Under the pieces are notes generated by a model. It was not told the DNA's origin. It saw only the letters and a list, made by a program, of their open reading frames with translations, and did no database searches. A program made the position numbers and the translations under genes. A stretch of DNA of 11,540 bases from Clostridiales bacterium (lineage in GTDB: Bacteria > Bacillota > Clostridia > Oscillospirales > Oscillospiraceae), in the NCBI GenBank assembly GCA_021203685.1, contig JAJQAS010000041.1, positions 1 through 11,540 on the forward strand, read 5' to 3'. How positions within the stretch are numbered: the stretch's first letter is position 1; each line of letters opens with the position of its first letter. This document shows positions 1-6,132 of the stretch, one piece after another.

Positions 1-452
1 CCACCACCGGCGAGGGATACGCCTCTGACTCCGTTACCCTGACCGCCAACAAGGGCCGGAACGGATACAGCTACCGCTGCAAGATCACCGATGCCAGCGG
101 CAACGTGGTCTATTCTGACGCGGCGGTCCTGACCGTCACCACGCCTGAGGTCACCGACCCCATCACCGTCACCACCCAGCCCACCGACGTGACCGCCAAC
201 AAGGGCGACTCTGTCACCCTGACCGTGGAGGCCACCTCCAACCTGGGCGAGACCCTGACCTATCAGTGGCAGTACCAGACTGCCACCGGCAGCAAGTGGT
301 ACAACTGCACCGCCACCACCGGCGAGGGATACGCCTCTGACTCCGTTACCCTGACCGCCAACAAGGGCCGGAACGGGTACAAGTACCGCTGCAAGATCAC
401 CGATGAGAGCGGCAACGTGGTCTACACCGATGTCATCACGCTGACCGTGACC
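1..452 (+). repeat. Tandem 312-bp (104-residue) Ig-domain repeat
   Basis: Bases 1-64 are identical to bases 313-376, and similarity continues to about 140 / 452 with scattered differences (for example A65 against G377). The period is 312 bp, exactly 104 codons, so gain or loss of a unit keeps the frame. Near-identity at DNA level, including silent positions, points to recent duplication or gene conversion. The array probably continues to the left of the window. Confidence 0.9.
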
Positions 453-461
453 ACCAACTAA
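1..461 (+). CDS. C-terminal part of a secreted Ig-like repeat protein (5' end outside window)
   Basis: The reading frame is open from the left edge (first full codon at base 3) to a TAA at 459-461, about 152 codons, so this is the 3' end of a larger gene. The visible protein holds the end of one Ig-like domain and one full domain of about 104 residues. Each domain has the bacterial Ig pattern: a Q-P-T start, a central YQWQ tryptophan core, a paired GYxYRC cysteine strand, and a final strand of alternating T/V residues. The product is very rich in Thr, Val and Asn/Gly, as in extracellular repeat proteins. It stops directly after the last domain (LTVTTN), so there is no LPxTG sorting signal, membrane anchor or S-layer domain at the C-terminus; any anchor would have to be N-terminal. 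Role is inferred: surface or secreted adhesion/scaffold protein. Substrate and full length cannot be told from here. Confidence 0.85.
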   Translation, partial: TTGEGYASDSVTLTANKGRNGYSYRCKITDASGNVVYSDAAVLTVTTPEVTDPITVTTQPTDVTANKGDSVTLTVEATSNLGETLTYQWQYQTATGSKWYNCTATTGEGYASDSVTLTANKGRNGYKYRCKITDESGNVVYTDVITLTVTTN

Positions 462-841
462 CCATCCTTCCCACCTCCGGGCCGGTGGCTCGGGGGTGGC
501 CCCCTCACCCAGCATCCCCGCAGGGCGGCGCGGCGCAACGCGCCGCTGCCCCGGGAAAACACAGCGGTGGGCAGGTTCTTTTTGGGCCGCCCACCGCTTT
601 TTTGTCGTTCTTCTCCTTCTGTCGCCCAGGCTCCAAAGTGGATCGCGGGCATCGCCCCGCCGATCCCCCGGCTGGGCAGGCGCCGGGGACGCCGTTCTTT
701 CAGCGCGTCTCCCGGCGGTAAAAATGCCCCTCAAAAATGAAAAAAAGTGCTTTTTAGATGTTTATTTTGCATTATTTCGTTCGTTTTTGTTTCCATTTTC
801 CGCTATATTCCGCTGGTTTCGTCATTTTTTTGCAATCCCCC
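462..841. other. Non-coding interval with GC-rich hairpins, then AT-rich DNA
   Basis: No credible gene lies here; the open frames (for example 485-721 and 496-864) lack ribosome binding sites, have low-complexity Pro/Arg/Ala content and run through the terminator. Besides the terminator, two strong hairpins are visible: GCGGCGCG at 525-532 with CGCGCCGC at 539-546, and 681-692 with 705-717 (12 pairs, one bulged T at 710). Neither is followed by a T-tract. From about 720 the composition changes sharply from GC-rich to AT-rich, leading into the promoter of the transporter gene. Confidence 0.7.
563..603 (+). terminator. Intrinsic terminator after the Ig-repeat gene
   Basis: A 10-bp perfect stem, AGCGGTGGGC at 563-572 pairing with GCCCACCGCT at 589-598, has a 16-base loop and runs straight into six T residues (598-603). 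It lies about 100 bases after the stop codon of the Ig-repeat gene in the right direction to end that transcript. Confidence 0.9.
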
Positions 842-870
842 TTGCATCTGATGCGCAAATATGATATAGT
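842..870 (+). promoter_or_regulatory. Sigma-A promoter with extended -10 for the Na+/Pi cotransporter gene
   Basis: TTGCAT (842-847), a 17-base spacer and TATAGT (865-870), with TGA directly before the -10 (extended -10, TGn). Start of transcription would be near 877, giving a leader of about 49 bases. The palindrome GCATC-T-GATGC (844-854) overlaps the -35 and could be a repressor site, but no regulator can be named. Confidence 0.75.
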
Positions 871-925
871 AAAGTACAGTTAAGTCCTTTGCAAATTTTA
901 TGTATGGTATTGGAAGGTAACGAGT

Positions 926-2569
926 ATGACCGTTTTAGATGCTTTTTCCCTGCTGGGCGGCGTGGGGCTGTTCCTCTATGGCATGACGCTGATGTCTGCC
1001 GGCCTGCGCAACGCCGCAGGCGACAACCTGAGGCTGATTTTGGAAAAGGCCACCAGCAACCGGGTCATGGCGGTGCTGGTGGGTATTCTTGTTACCCTGA
1101 TGATCCAAAGCTCCTCCGCCACCGACGCGATGGTCATCGGCTTCGTCAACTCCGGACTGATGACGCTGTCCCAGGCCATCGGCGTCATCATGGGCGCCAA
1201 CATCGGCACCACCATTACCGCCCAGCTGACGGCGTTCAACCTGAGTTCCTACGCCCCGCTGATCCTCTTTGTAGGGGCGGTCATGTATCTGTTCTTTTCC
1301 AAGACCTTCGTCCGGGACGTTGGCTCCATCATCCTGGGCTTCGGTATGCTGTTTGTGGGCATCTCCATCATGAAGAGCGCCATCGCCCCTCTGTCGGAGT
1401 CGGAGGCATTCATCGACCTGATGTCCAACCTGCACAACCCCTTCCTGGCGATTTTGTTCGGCGTGGCCTTCACCGCCCTGCTGCAAAGCTCCTCCTCCTC
1501 TACGGTCATCTTCCAGGCGTTTGCCGTGCAGGGGATTTTGGATTACCAGACAGCCGTCTATCTGGTCATCGGCGCGGCGGTGGGTTCCGTCACCCCCAAC
1601 CTGCTGGCCGCCCTCACCGCCAACCGCAACGGCAAACGCAGCGCCATTTTGAACCTGGTCTTTAACCTGATCCGCGCCGTGCTGCTGACCACGCTCATCA
1701 CCGTCTTCCCGCAAATTTTGACGGCCATTCAGTCCCTGTCCCCCGACAACGTGGGCCGGCAGATCGCCAACACCCACACCATTTTCGCCATCATCGCCGT
1801 GGTGGTGGAGTTCGCCTTCGCCCCTATGATCGTCAAGCTGGCCCAGACCATCATCCCTGTTCTGCCGGAGGAGACCCGGAAGGCCCGGGAGCAGCAGCTC
1901 ATTTACATCAACCACTTCACCAGCATCCCGGCGGCGGCGGCTCTGTCCAATGCCAAGCTGGAGATCGTCCGCATGGGCCACTTCGCCCTGCAAAACCTGA
2001 AGACCGCCATCGATTGCTTCTTTGCGGACGATTACGACCGCTTGAAGGAGGTCATCGACGGGGAGGACACCGTGGATTACCTGGACCACAATATCACCAT
2101 GGCTCTGGTGGAACTGCACTCCTACCGTCTGTCCGACCGGGACCGCACCCGGCTGACCAAGCTGCTGCTGGACGTGGCAGACATCGAGCGCATCAGCGAC
2201 TACGCGGTGAACCTGACCGAGTATTCAGAAAAGCTCCGGGACCGGAAGGGGACCATTTCCCAGCCAGGGTTGGACGACTTGCAGGAGATGGCACAGGCCA
2301 CCCTGGACAGCGTCCAGTGCAGCCTGGAGGTCTTTGCAATGGACAGCTACGAGAACCTGTCCACGGTGGACGAGCTGGAGCAGAAGGTAGACCGTTTGCA
2401 GGATTCCTGCACCGCCCGCCACGTGGAGCGGCTGATGAACCGCCAGTGCGAAGCCTTCGGCGGCGTCATTTACTCCGACTTCGTCACCGACTTGGAGCGC
2501 TGCGCCGACCACGCCTACAACGTGGCCTACTCCCTCAGCGGACGGGAGGACGACGACGACGAGGTTTAA
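926..2569 (+). CDS. Na+/phosphate cotransporter (NptA/YjbB type) with PhoU-like C-terminal domain
   Basis: A 547-residue membrane protein that by family takes up (or, in the E. coli YjbB case, exports) inorganic phosphate coupled to Na+. The first ~310 residues are hydrophobic and carry the two inverted copies of the Na/Pi cotransporter repeat, each with its signature: QSSSAT at 61-66 followed by GANIGTT at 90-96, and QSSSSST at 187-193 followed by GAAVGSVTP at 216-224. Residues ~320-540 are hydrophilic and helical, the PhoU-like tail common in bacterial members, possibly sensing phosphate state. The ATG at 926 follows GGAAGG (912-917) at good spacing. Length is normal for transporter-plus-PhoU proteins. 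No pst, phoU, phoB or phoR gene is adjacent. A monocistronic unit: promoter at 842-870 and hairpin terminator at 2593-2626. Family is confident; direction of transport and exact substrate are inferred. Confidence 0.93.
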   Translation: MTVLDAFSLLGGVGLFLYGMTLMSAGLRNAAGDNLRLILEKATSNRVMAVLVGILVTLMIQSSSATDAMVIGFVNSGLMTLSQAIGVIMGANIGTTITAQLTAFNLSSYAPLILFVGAVMYLFFSKTFVRDVGSIILGFGMLFVGISIMKSAIAPLSESEAFIDLMSNLHNPFLAILFGVAFTALLQSSSSSTVIFQAFAVQGILDYQTAVYLVIGAAVGSVTPNLLAALTANRNGKRSAILNLVFNLIRAVLLTTLITVFPQILTAIQSLSPDNVGRQIANTHTIFAIIAVVVEFAFAPMIVKLAQTIIPVLPEETRKAREQQLIYINHFTSIPAAAALSNAKLEIVRMGHFALQNLKTAIDCFFADDYDRLKEVIDGEDTVDYLDHNITMALVELHSYRLSDRDRTRLTKLLLDVADIERISDYAVNLTEYSEKLRDRKGTISQPGLDDLQEMAQATLDSVQCSLEVFAMDSYENLSTVDELEQKVDRLQDSCTARHVERLMNRQCEAFGGVIYSDFVTDLERCADHAYNVAYSLSGREDDDDEV

Positions 2570-2592
2570 TCCCATCATCCCAAAGACAAAAT

Positions 2593-2628
2593 TGCCCGAA
2601 CGCTGATTTTCACCTGCGTTCGGGCATT
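2593..2628. terminator. Bidirectional terminator between convergent genes
   Basis: An 11-bp perfect stem (TGCCCGAACGC at 2593-2603 with GCGTTCGGGCA at 2616-2626) with a 12-base loop sits between the stop codons at 2569 (+) and 2659 (-). On the + strand it is followed by TTCTTATT; on the - strand by AATTTTGTCTTT. Both tails are T-rich though not perfect, so it probably serves both the cotransporter and the nucleosidase-family gene. Confidence 0.8.
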
Positions 2629-2658
2629 CTTATTGGTTCATTTTATCAGTATGAAAAA

Positions 2659-3453
2659 TCACTTCGCCAGGTTGACGATGATCCTGCCCAGCGTCTCCTC
2701 CACGGTGCGGTTCAGGGCGGCCTCAGCCTCTGGGGCGGGGCGGCTCAGCCGGTCCTCTCCCAGCCTGCCGGACACCACCAGCAGGGCGGTGCCGGTGCGC
2801 TCCATCAGGGACATACAGCGGGTGAAGGCGGTGGCCTCCATGTCCACCACATCCGCGCCGGTGGCCTCCACCTCCGGCTGGTGGAGCAGCGCCCCCAAAA
2901 TGCTGTCGGTGGAGAACACCGTCCGGGTGTTCAGTTTGGCCTCGGCCTTGATGGCGGCCTTGCTCAGCCACAGGATGCCCTTGGGGGGCGTGCGCCGCTC
3001 CTTGCCGAAGGTATCGTCCCCGCCCAGTTCCTCCTGGAGGTAGCGGGTGGCGCCGGTGCCGGAGATGGCCTTGTTGGGCACCACCAGGTCTCCGGCGGTC
3101 AGATCGTCCTTCGTGGCGCTGCAAAGGCCCAGGAACAAAATCTTGTCGCACTTGGTACAGGCCAGGCCCAGGCAGGCGTCCATAACGTTGCCCGCGCAGG
3201 GGCCAATGTGCAGCCAGAGAATTTGCTTCTCTCCGCAGCGGAGCAGGTAGGTGGCCAGGGTGTTGGTCTCCCGCTGGAACACCGTCTCCACCGGCTGGGC
3301 CGCCAGTACGTCCTCCGGCTTCCACATGGGGCTGATGACCGCCATGTCATACTGTCCATCCTTGGGCAGACCAAAGAGGTTCATCAATGCGTCGCCGCCG
3401 CCGGAGACCCGGCTCATGGCGGCGTTCAGTTTATCTGTAAATTTCATATCCAT
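2659..3453 (-). CDS. Nucleoside phosphorylase / nucleosidase superfamily protein (PNP_UDP_1 fold)
   Basis: About 264 residues. The family (uridine phosphorylase, purine nucleoside phosphorylase, MTA/SAH nucleosidase, AMP nucleosidase) cleaves the N-glycosidic bond of nucleosides. Visible signatures are a Gly-rich GLCSATKDD stretch followed by AGDLVVPNKAI, matching the GxxG...GDxVVxxxAI segment of the family, and VDMEATAF near residue 200, matching the nucleoside-binding (V/N)xMEaaA motif whose Glu contacts the ribose. A VVSGRLGEDRL segment follows, like the C-terminal Asp region. The exact substrate cannot be assigned. Start choice: an in-frame TTG at 3474 lies upstream of the ribosome site, so I take ATG at 3453, 9 bases after a perfect AGGAGG (3468-3463); ATG 3447 is an alternative. 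It lies 97 bases downstream of the cysK-like gene, with an intrinsic terminator between them. Confidence 0.8.
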   Translation of the reverse strand: MDMKFTDKLNAAMSRVSGGGDALMNLFGLPKDGQYDMAVISPMWKPEDVLAAQPVETVFQRETNTLATYLLRCGEKQILWLHIGPCAGNVMDACLGLACTKCDKILFLGLCSATKDDLTAGDLVVPNKAISGTGATRYLQEELGGDDTFGKERRTPPKGILWLSKAAIKAEAKLNTRTVFSTDSILGALLHQPEVEATGADVVDMEATAFTRCMSLMERTGTALLVVSGRLGEDRLSRPAPEAEAALNRTVEETLGRIIVNLAK

Positions 3454-3482
3454 AATACATATCCTCCTATCCAAAAGGGTAG

Positions 3483-3519
3483 AAAAAGCCTGTCAGAGAG
3501 CAATTTCCCCCTGACAGGC
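3483..3519 (-). terminator. Intrinsic terminator (possible attenuator) between cysK-like and nucleosidase genes
   Basis: On the minus strand GCCTGTCAG (3519-3511) pairs perfectly with CTGACAGGC (3496-3488), loop of 14 bases, followed by TTTTTCT (3487 downward). It ends the cysK-like transcript, yet its T-tract lies only about 15 bases before the AGGAGG of the next gene on the same strand. No convincing promoter sits between hairpin and ribosome site, so the downstream gene may depend on read-through. Confidence 0.88.
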
Positions 3520-3550
3520 ACGATGGACTGAAAGCGTTAAACTACGTTCG

Positions 3551-4483
3551 TCACTCCCCCGCGAACAGCGGCGTGGAGAAGTACCGTTCGGCGGTGTCAG
3601 GCAGGATGGTGACCACCGTCTTGCCCTTGCCCAGCTTCTTTGCCAGCTGGATGGCCGCGGCCACGTTGGTGCCGCTGGAGATACCGCACATGAGGCCCTC
3701 CTTCCGGCACAGATCCCGCGCCGTGTCCAGGGCCTCCTGGTCCGTGACGATGTAAATGTCCTCATAGATGGACTGGTTCAGGATGTCGGGAATGACGCCG
3801 TCGCCAATGCCCATCTGCAAATGGGTGCCGACGGTGCCGCCGGCCAGAATGGCCGCGTTTTCCGGCTCCACTGCCCAGATGGTCATATGAGGATTGATCG
3901 CTTTCAGGGTTTCACCGATGCCGGTCAGCGTGCCGCCGGTGCCGACACCGGAGCAGAAACCGTCAATGGTACCGCCCACCTGCTCCAGAATTTCCAGAGC
4001 GGTCTGGTGGCGGTGGATCATGGGGTTGGCGGGGTTGGCGAACTGCTGGGGCACATAGACCCTGGGGTCCTCCTCCGCCATGCGCAGAGCGGTTTGCAGA
4101 CACTCGTCGATGCAGGCGCCGATGTCTCCCGCGTCGTGGATGAGGATGACCTCCGCGCCGTAGTGGTGCATCAGCTTGCGCCGCTCCTCGGAGACGGAGT
4201 CGGGCATGATGACCCGCACCTGATAGCCCTTCACCGCGCCCACCAGCGCCAGGCCGATGCCCTGGTTGCCGCTGGTCGGCTCCACGATGATGCTGTCGGC
4301 GTGGAGCAGGCCGTCCCGCTCCGCCTGCTCCACCATGTTCAGCGCCACGCGGGTCTTGATGCTGCCGCCCACGTTGAGGCCCTCGAACTTGACCAGCACC
4401 TGGGCTGCGTCTTCGGGGACCATGCGGTTCAGCCGGACGATGGGGGTGTGTCCGGTGGCTTCCAAAACGTTTTTGCAAATCAT
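3551..4483 (-). CDS. cysK: Cysteine synthase family PLP enzyme (O-acetylserine sulfhydrylase type)
   Basis: About 310 residues, the normal length for CysK/CBS-like fold-type II PLP enzymes, which make L-cysteine from O-acetylserine and sulfide in the cytosol. Seen (counting from ATG 4483): GGSIKTR with the PLP lysine at about 43; PTSGNQGIGLA at about 69-79, the substrate-binding loop; QFANPANPMIHR; SGVGTGGTLTG at about 178-188, the PLP phosphate loop; GISSGTN; and the C-terminal PDTAERYFST. Differences from classical CysK: SxKTR for SxKDR, TSGNQG for TSGNTG, and QTALEI where TTGPEI is usual, so a sister subfamily with another O-acetyl or O-phospho substrate is possible. The long frame can begin at TTG 4492, but ATG 4483 has AGAGAGGT (4501-4494) at 10 bases and is preferred. 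Transcribed alone from a consensus promoter at 4663-4691 with a long leader; terminator at 3483-3519. Confidence 0.88.
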   Translation of the reverse strand: MICKNVLEATGHTPIVRLNRMVPEDAAQVLVKFEGLNVGGSIKTRVALNMVEQAERDGLLHADSIIVEPTSGNQGIGLALVGAVKGYQVRVIMPDSVSEERRKLMHHYGAEVILIHDAGDIGACIDECLQTALRMAEEDPRVYVPQQFANPANPMIHRHQTALEILEQVGGTIDGFCSGVGTGGTLTGIGETLKAINPHMTIWAVEPENAAILAGGTVGTHLQMGIGDGVIPDILNQSIYEDIYIVTDQEALDTARDLCRKEGLMCGISSGTNVAAAIQLAKKLGKGKTVVTILPDTAERYFSTPLFAGE

Positions 4484-4534
4484 TGTTCTCAATACCTCTC
4501 TACAGGAACTCCTGTTGTGCGTCCTCGTGGGGTC

Positions 4535-4633
4535 TTATCCTTCCAGGGGTCCTCCCCCGTACTGCCCCAGGCCGCGTCTGGGAAACTGCCCATCCGCCCA
4601 GCAGGTTTGTTTACGAAAAGTTTGTTTTTTCAT
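4535..4633 (-). CDS. Possible upstream ORF (32 codons) in the cysK leader
   Basis: Between the cysK promoter and the gene, a minus-strand ATG at 4633 is preceded by AGGGA (4643-4639) at 5 bases and opens a 32-codon frame ending in TAA at 4537-4535. The peptide would start MKKQTFRKQTCW and continue Gly/Pro-rich, with a single Cys. Its ATG is about 23 bases from the predicted transcript start, and its stop is about 50 bases before the cysK start. It could be a leader peptide that couples translation to cysK expression, or chance; only one Cys codon argues against a classical cysteine attenuator. No homology is claimed. Confidence 0.3.
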   Translation of the reverse strand: MKKQTFRKQTCWADGQFPRRGLGQYGGGPLEG

Positions 4634-4662
4634 AAATTTCCCTGTGTTTGAGGTTATTGCGG

Positions 4663-4691
4663 ATTATAGCAGTCCTTTTCTCCCTTGTCAA
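4663..4691 (-). promoter_or_regulatory. Perfect consensus sigma-A promoter for cysK
   Basis: On the minus strand TTGACA (4691-4686), exactly 17 bases, TATAAT (4668-4663). Transcription would start near 4656, giving a leader of about 170 nt before ATG 4483. A fully consensus promoter with a long leader usually implies control by a repressor or by leader RNA. Confidence 0.88.
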
Positions 4692-4718
4692 TGGGGTGTC
4701 ATTCGTCAAAATTGACAA
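4685..4718. promoter_or_regulatory. Inverted repeat overlapping the cysK -35 (candidate operator)
   Basis: TTGTCAAT (4685-4692) and ATTGACAA (4711-4718) form a perfect 8-bp inverted repeat with an 18-base spacer. The left arm contains the -35 hexamer. Within the right part, GTCAA-AA-TTGAC (4705-4716) is a second small palindrome. In position this suits a repressor or activator site; the regulator is unknown. Confidence 0.4.
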
Positions 4719-4729
4719 ATCCTCTGTCC

Positions 4730-4747
4730 GGCGGACGTTTGTCCGCC
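4730..4747 (-). terminator. Hairpin after the helicase gene (weak terminator candidate)
   Basis: GGCGGAC (4730-4736) pairs with GTCCGCC (4741-4747) around a 4-base loop, just 11 bases beyond the helicase stop codon. On the minus strand no clear T-tract follows, so it may only be an RNA-stabilising end or a poor terminator; the helicase transcript might run into cysK. Confidence 0.4.
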
Positions 4748-4757
4748 TGTATTTCTC

Positions 4758-5933
4758 TCATTCTTCCAGCATCAGGCACCCATCCTCGTCGAAAGACAGC
4801 TTCTGGATGTCAAACCGCTGGTTTTTCTCGATTTCGTCCATCTTGATGGCGTCGGAGATGGAGGCACAGAAGGTGTAGGCCACGCCGTGCTTTTTGGCCC
4901 GGCCCGTCCGTCCGATGCGGTGGATGTAATACTCCTGCTCGTCGGGCACATCGTAGTTGAACACCACGTCCACATCGTCGATGTCCAGGCCCCGGGCGGC
5001 CACGTCAGTGGCCACCAGCACCCGGATCTTCCCGTCCCGGAACTTCTGGAGGGTCTTTTCCCTGGAACGCTGCTGGATGGAGCCGTGAATGGCCTCACAG
5101 GACACGTCCTGCATTTTCAGCATGGCCGCCAGCCGGTCGGTCATGTTCTTGGTGTTGCAGAAGGCGATGGCCCGCTCGTACTCGCCGCCCTCCAGCAGGG
5201 CCACCATGGTGCCCAGCTTCTCCTCCCGGCTGTCCAGGGCGATGCGGTACTGCTGGATATCCGGCCGGTCCTCCGCCACGGGGCGGACGGTGATCTCCGC
5301 CGGATCCCGCTGGTACACCCAGGAGATATCCATGACCTCCCGGCTGATGGTGGCAGAAAACAACCCCAGGTTTTTGCGGTTGGGCATCATGTCCAAAATT
5401 TTGGTCACGTCGTCGATGAAGCCCATGTCCAGCATCCGGTCCGCCTCGTCCAGGATCACCGTCTCCACCCGGTCCAGCCGAATGGCCTTGCGTTTTTTGC
5501 AGTCCATCAGCCGTCCAGGGGTGGCAACGACAATTTGAGGCTTCTTTTTCATCTGGTTGATCTGCTTGTCGATGGGCTGCCCACCGTACAGGCAAACCAC
5601 CCGCAGCCCCTCCTTGGCCTCGCACAGGCTGGAGAGTTCGTCCCGGATTTGCAGCGCCAGCTCCCGGGTGGGGGCCAAAATCAGGCTGGAGACGTATTTC
5701 GTGGCCGGGTCGGTGTGCTCCACGATGGGGATACCAAAGGCGAAGGTCTTGCCCGTGCCGGTGGGGGCCTTTGCCACCACGTCCTTCCCTTCCATCAAAA
5801 AGGGGATGCAGCCCCCCTGCACCGGGGTGGCCATCTCGTAGCCTTTTTTCTGCAATACAGCCAGCATCTCCGGGGAGAGATTCAGGCTGTCATATCTTAT
5901 CTGCTCGTTGGTTTCTATGCCGTTGATTTCCAT
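4758..5933 (-). CDS. DEAD-box ATP-dependent RNA helicase (minimal core)
   Basis: 391 residues that unwind or remodel RNA duplexes using ATP; such proteins act in ribosome assembly, mRNA decay or cold adaptation. All family motifs are present, in order: Q motif with Gln39, motif I APTGTGKT 56-63, Ia PTREL 88-92, GG 117-118, Ib TPGRL 138-142, II DEAD 162-165, III SAT 193-195, IV IAFCNT ~256-261, V VATDVAARGLDI 307-318, VI HRIGRTGR 338-345. It ends about 45 residues after motif VI, so it lacks the RNA-binding tails of CsdA/DbpA and is a bare two-RecA-domain core, as in the small clostridial CshB/RhlE-like proteins. An in-frame TTG at 5954 exists, but ATG 5933 is preferred: AAAGGA lies about 11 bases upstream, and the start leaves the usual short lead before the Q motif. 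Divergent from the DtxR-type gene. Confidence 0.95.
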   Translation of the reverse strand: MEINGIETNEQIRYDSLNLSPEMLAVLQKKGYEMATPVQGGCIPFLMEGKDVVAKAPTGTGKTFAFGIPIVEHTDPATKYVSSLILAPTRELALQIRDELSSLCEAKEGLRVVCLYGGQPIDKQINQMKKKPQIVVATPGRLMDCKKRKAIRLDRVETVILDEADRMLDMGFIDDVTKILDMMPNRKNLGLFSATISREVMDISWVYQRDPAEITVRPVAEDRPDIQQYRIALDSREEKLGTMVALLEGGEYERAIAFCNTKNMTDRLAAMLKMQDVSCEAIHGSIQQRSREKTLQKFRDGKIRVLVATDVAARGLDIDDVDVVFNYDVPDEQEYYIHRIGRTGRAKKHGVAYTFCASISDAIKMDEIEKNQRFDIQKLSFDEDGCLMLEE

Positions 5934-5966
5934 TCTATCTCTCGTCCTTTCCAAACGTACCTATGC

Positions 5967-5995
5967 AGTTTAGCACAGAACCGCCGGTTATGCAA
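5967..5995 (-). promoter_or_regulatory. Probable promoter of the helicase gene
   Basis: On the minus strand TTGCAT (5995-5990), 17 bases, TAAACT (5972-5967), about 35 bases ahead of the start codon. A second candidate upstream, TTGAAA (6027-6022), 17 bases, GATACT (6004-5999), could act in tandem. Both are weaker than the cysK promoter. Confidence 0.5.
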
Positions 5996-6058
5996 TGGAG
6001 TATCGTCGTAAATTCAAAGTATTTCAAGAGGGTTTCTTACTGCCTTCTGATTTCCCCC

Positions 6059-6087
6059 TTGAAACGCCGGGCGGCGTATGGTATAAT
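6059..6087 (+). promoter_or_regulatory. Promoter of the DtxR-type repressor gene
   Basis: TTGAAA (6059-6064), 17 bases, TATAAT (6082-6087); start near 6094, leader of about 39 bases. The arms GGTATA (6080-6085) and TATACC (6105-6110) bracket the predicted start symmetrically and might be part of an autoregulatory operator; the match is short and tentative. Confidence 0.8.
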
Positions 6088-6132
6088 AACGAAAATTAAC
6101 ACCGTATACCCCACCCAATTTGGAGGAAAAAT

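Noticed and set aside
485..864. Two overlapping plus-strand open frames in the intergenic region (485-721, 496-864)
   Set aside because: No ribosome binding site, biased Pro/Arg/Ala composition from GC-rich DNA, and both run through a strong terminator.
4493..4656. T-box or SAM riboswitch in the cysK leader
   Set aside because: I could not find the T-box core sequence or the paired terminator with T-tract that such leaders need.
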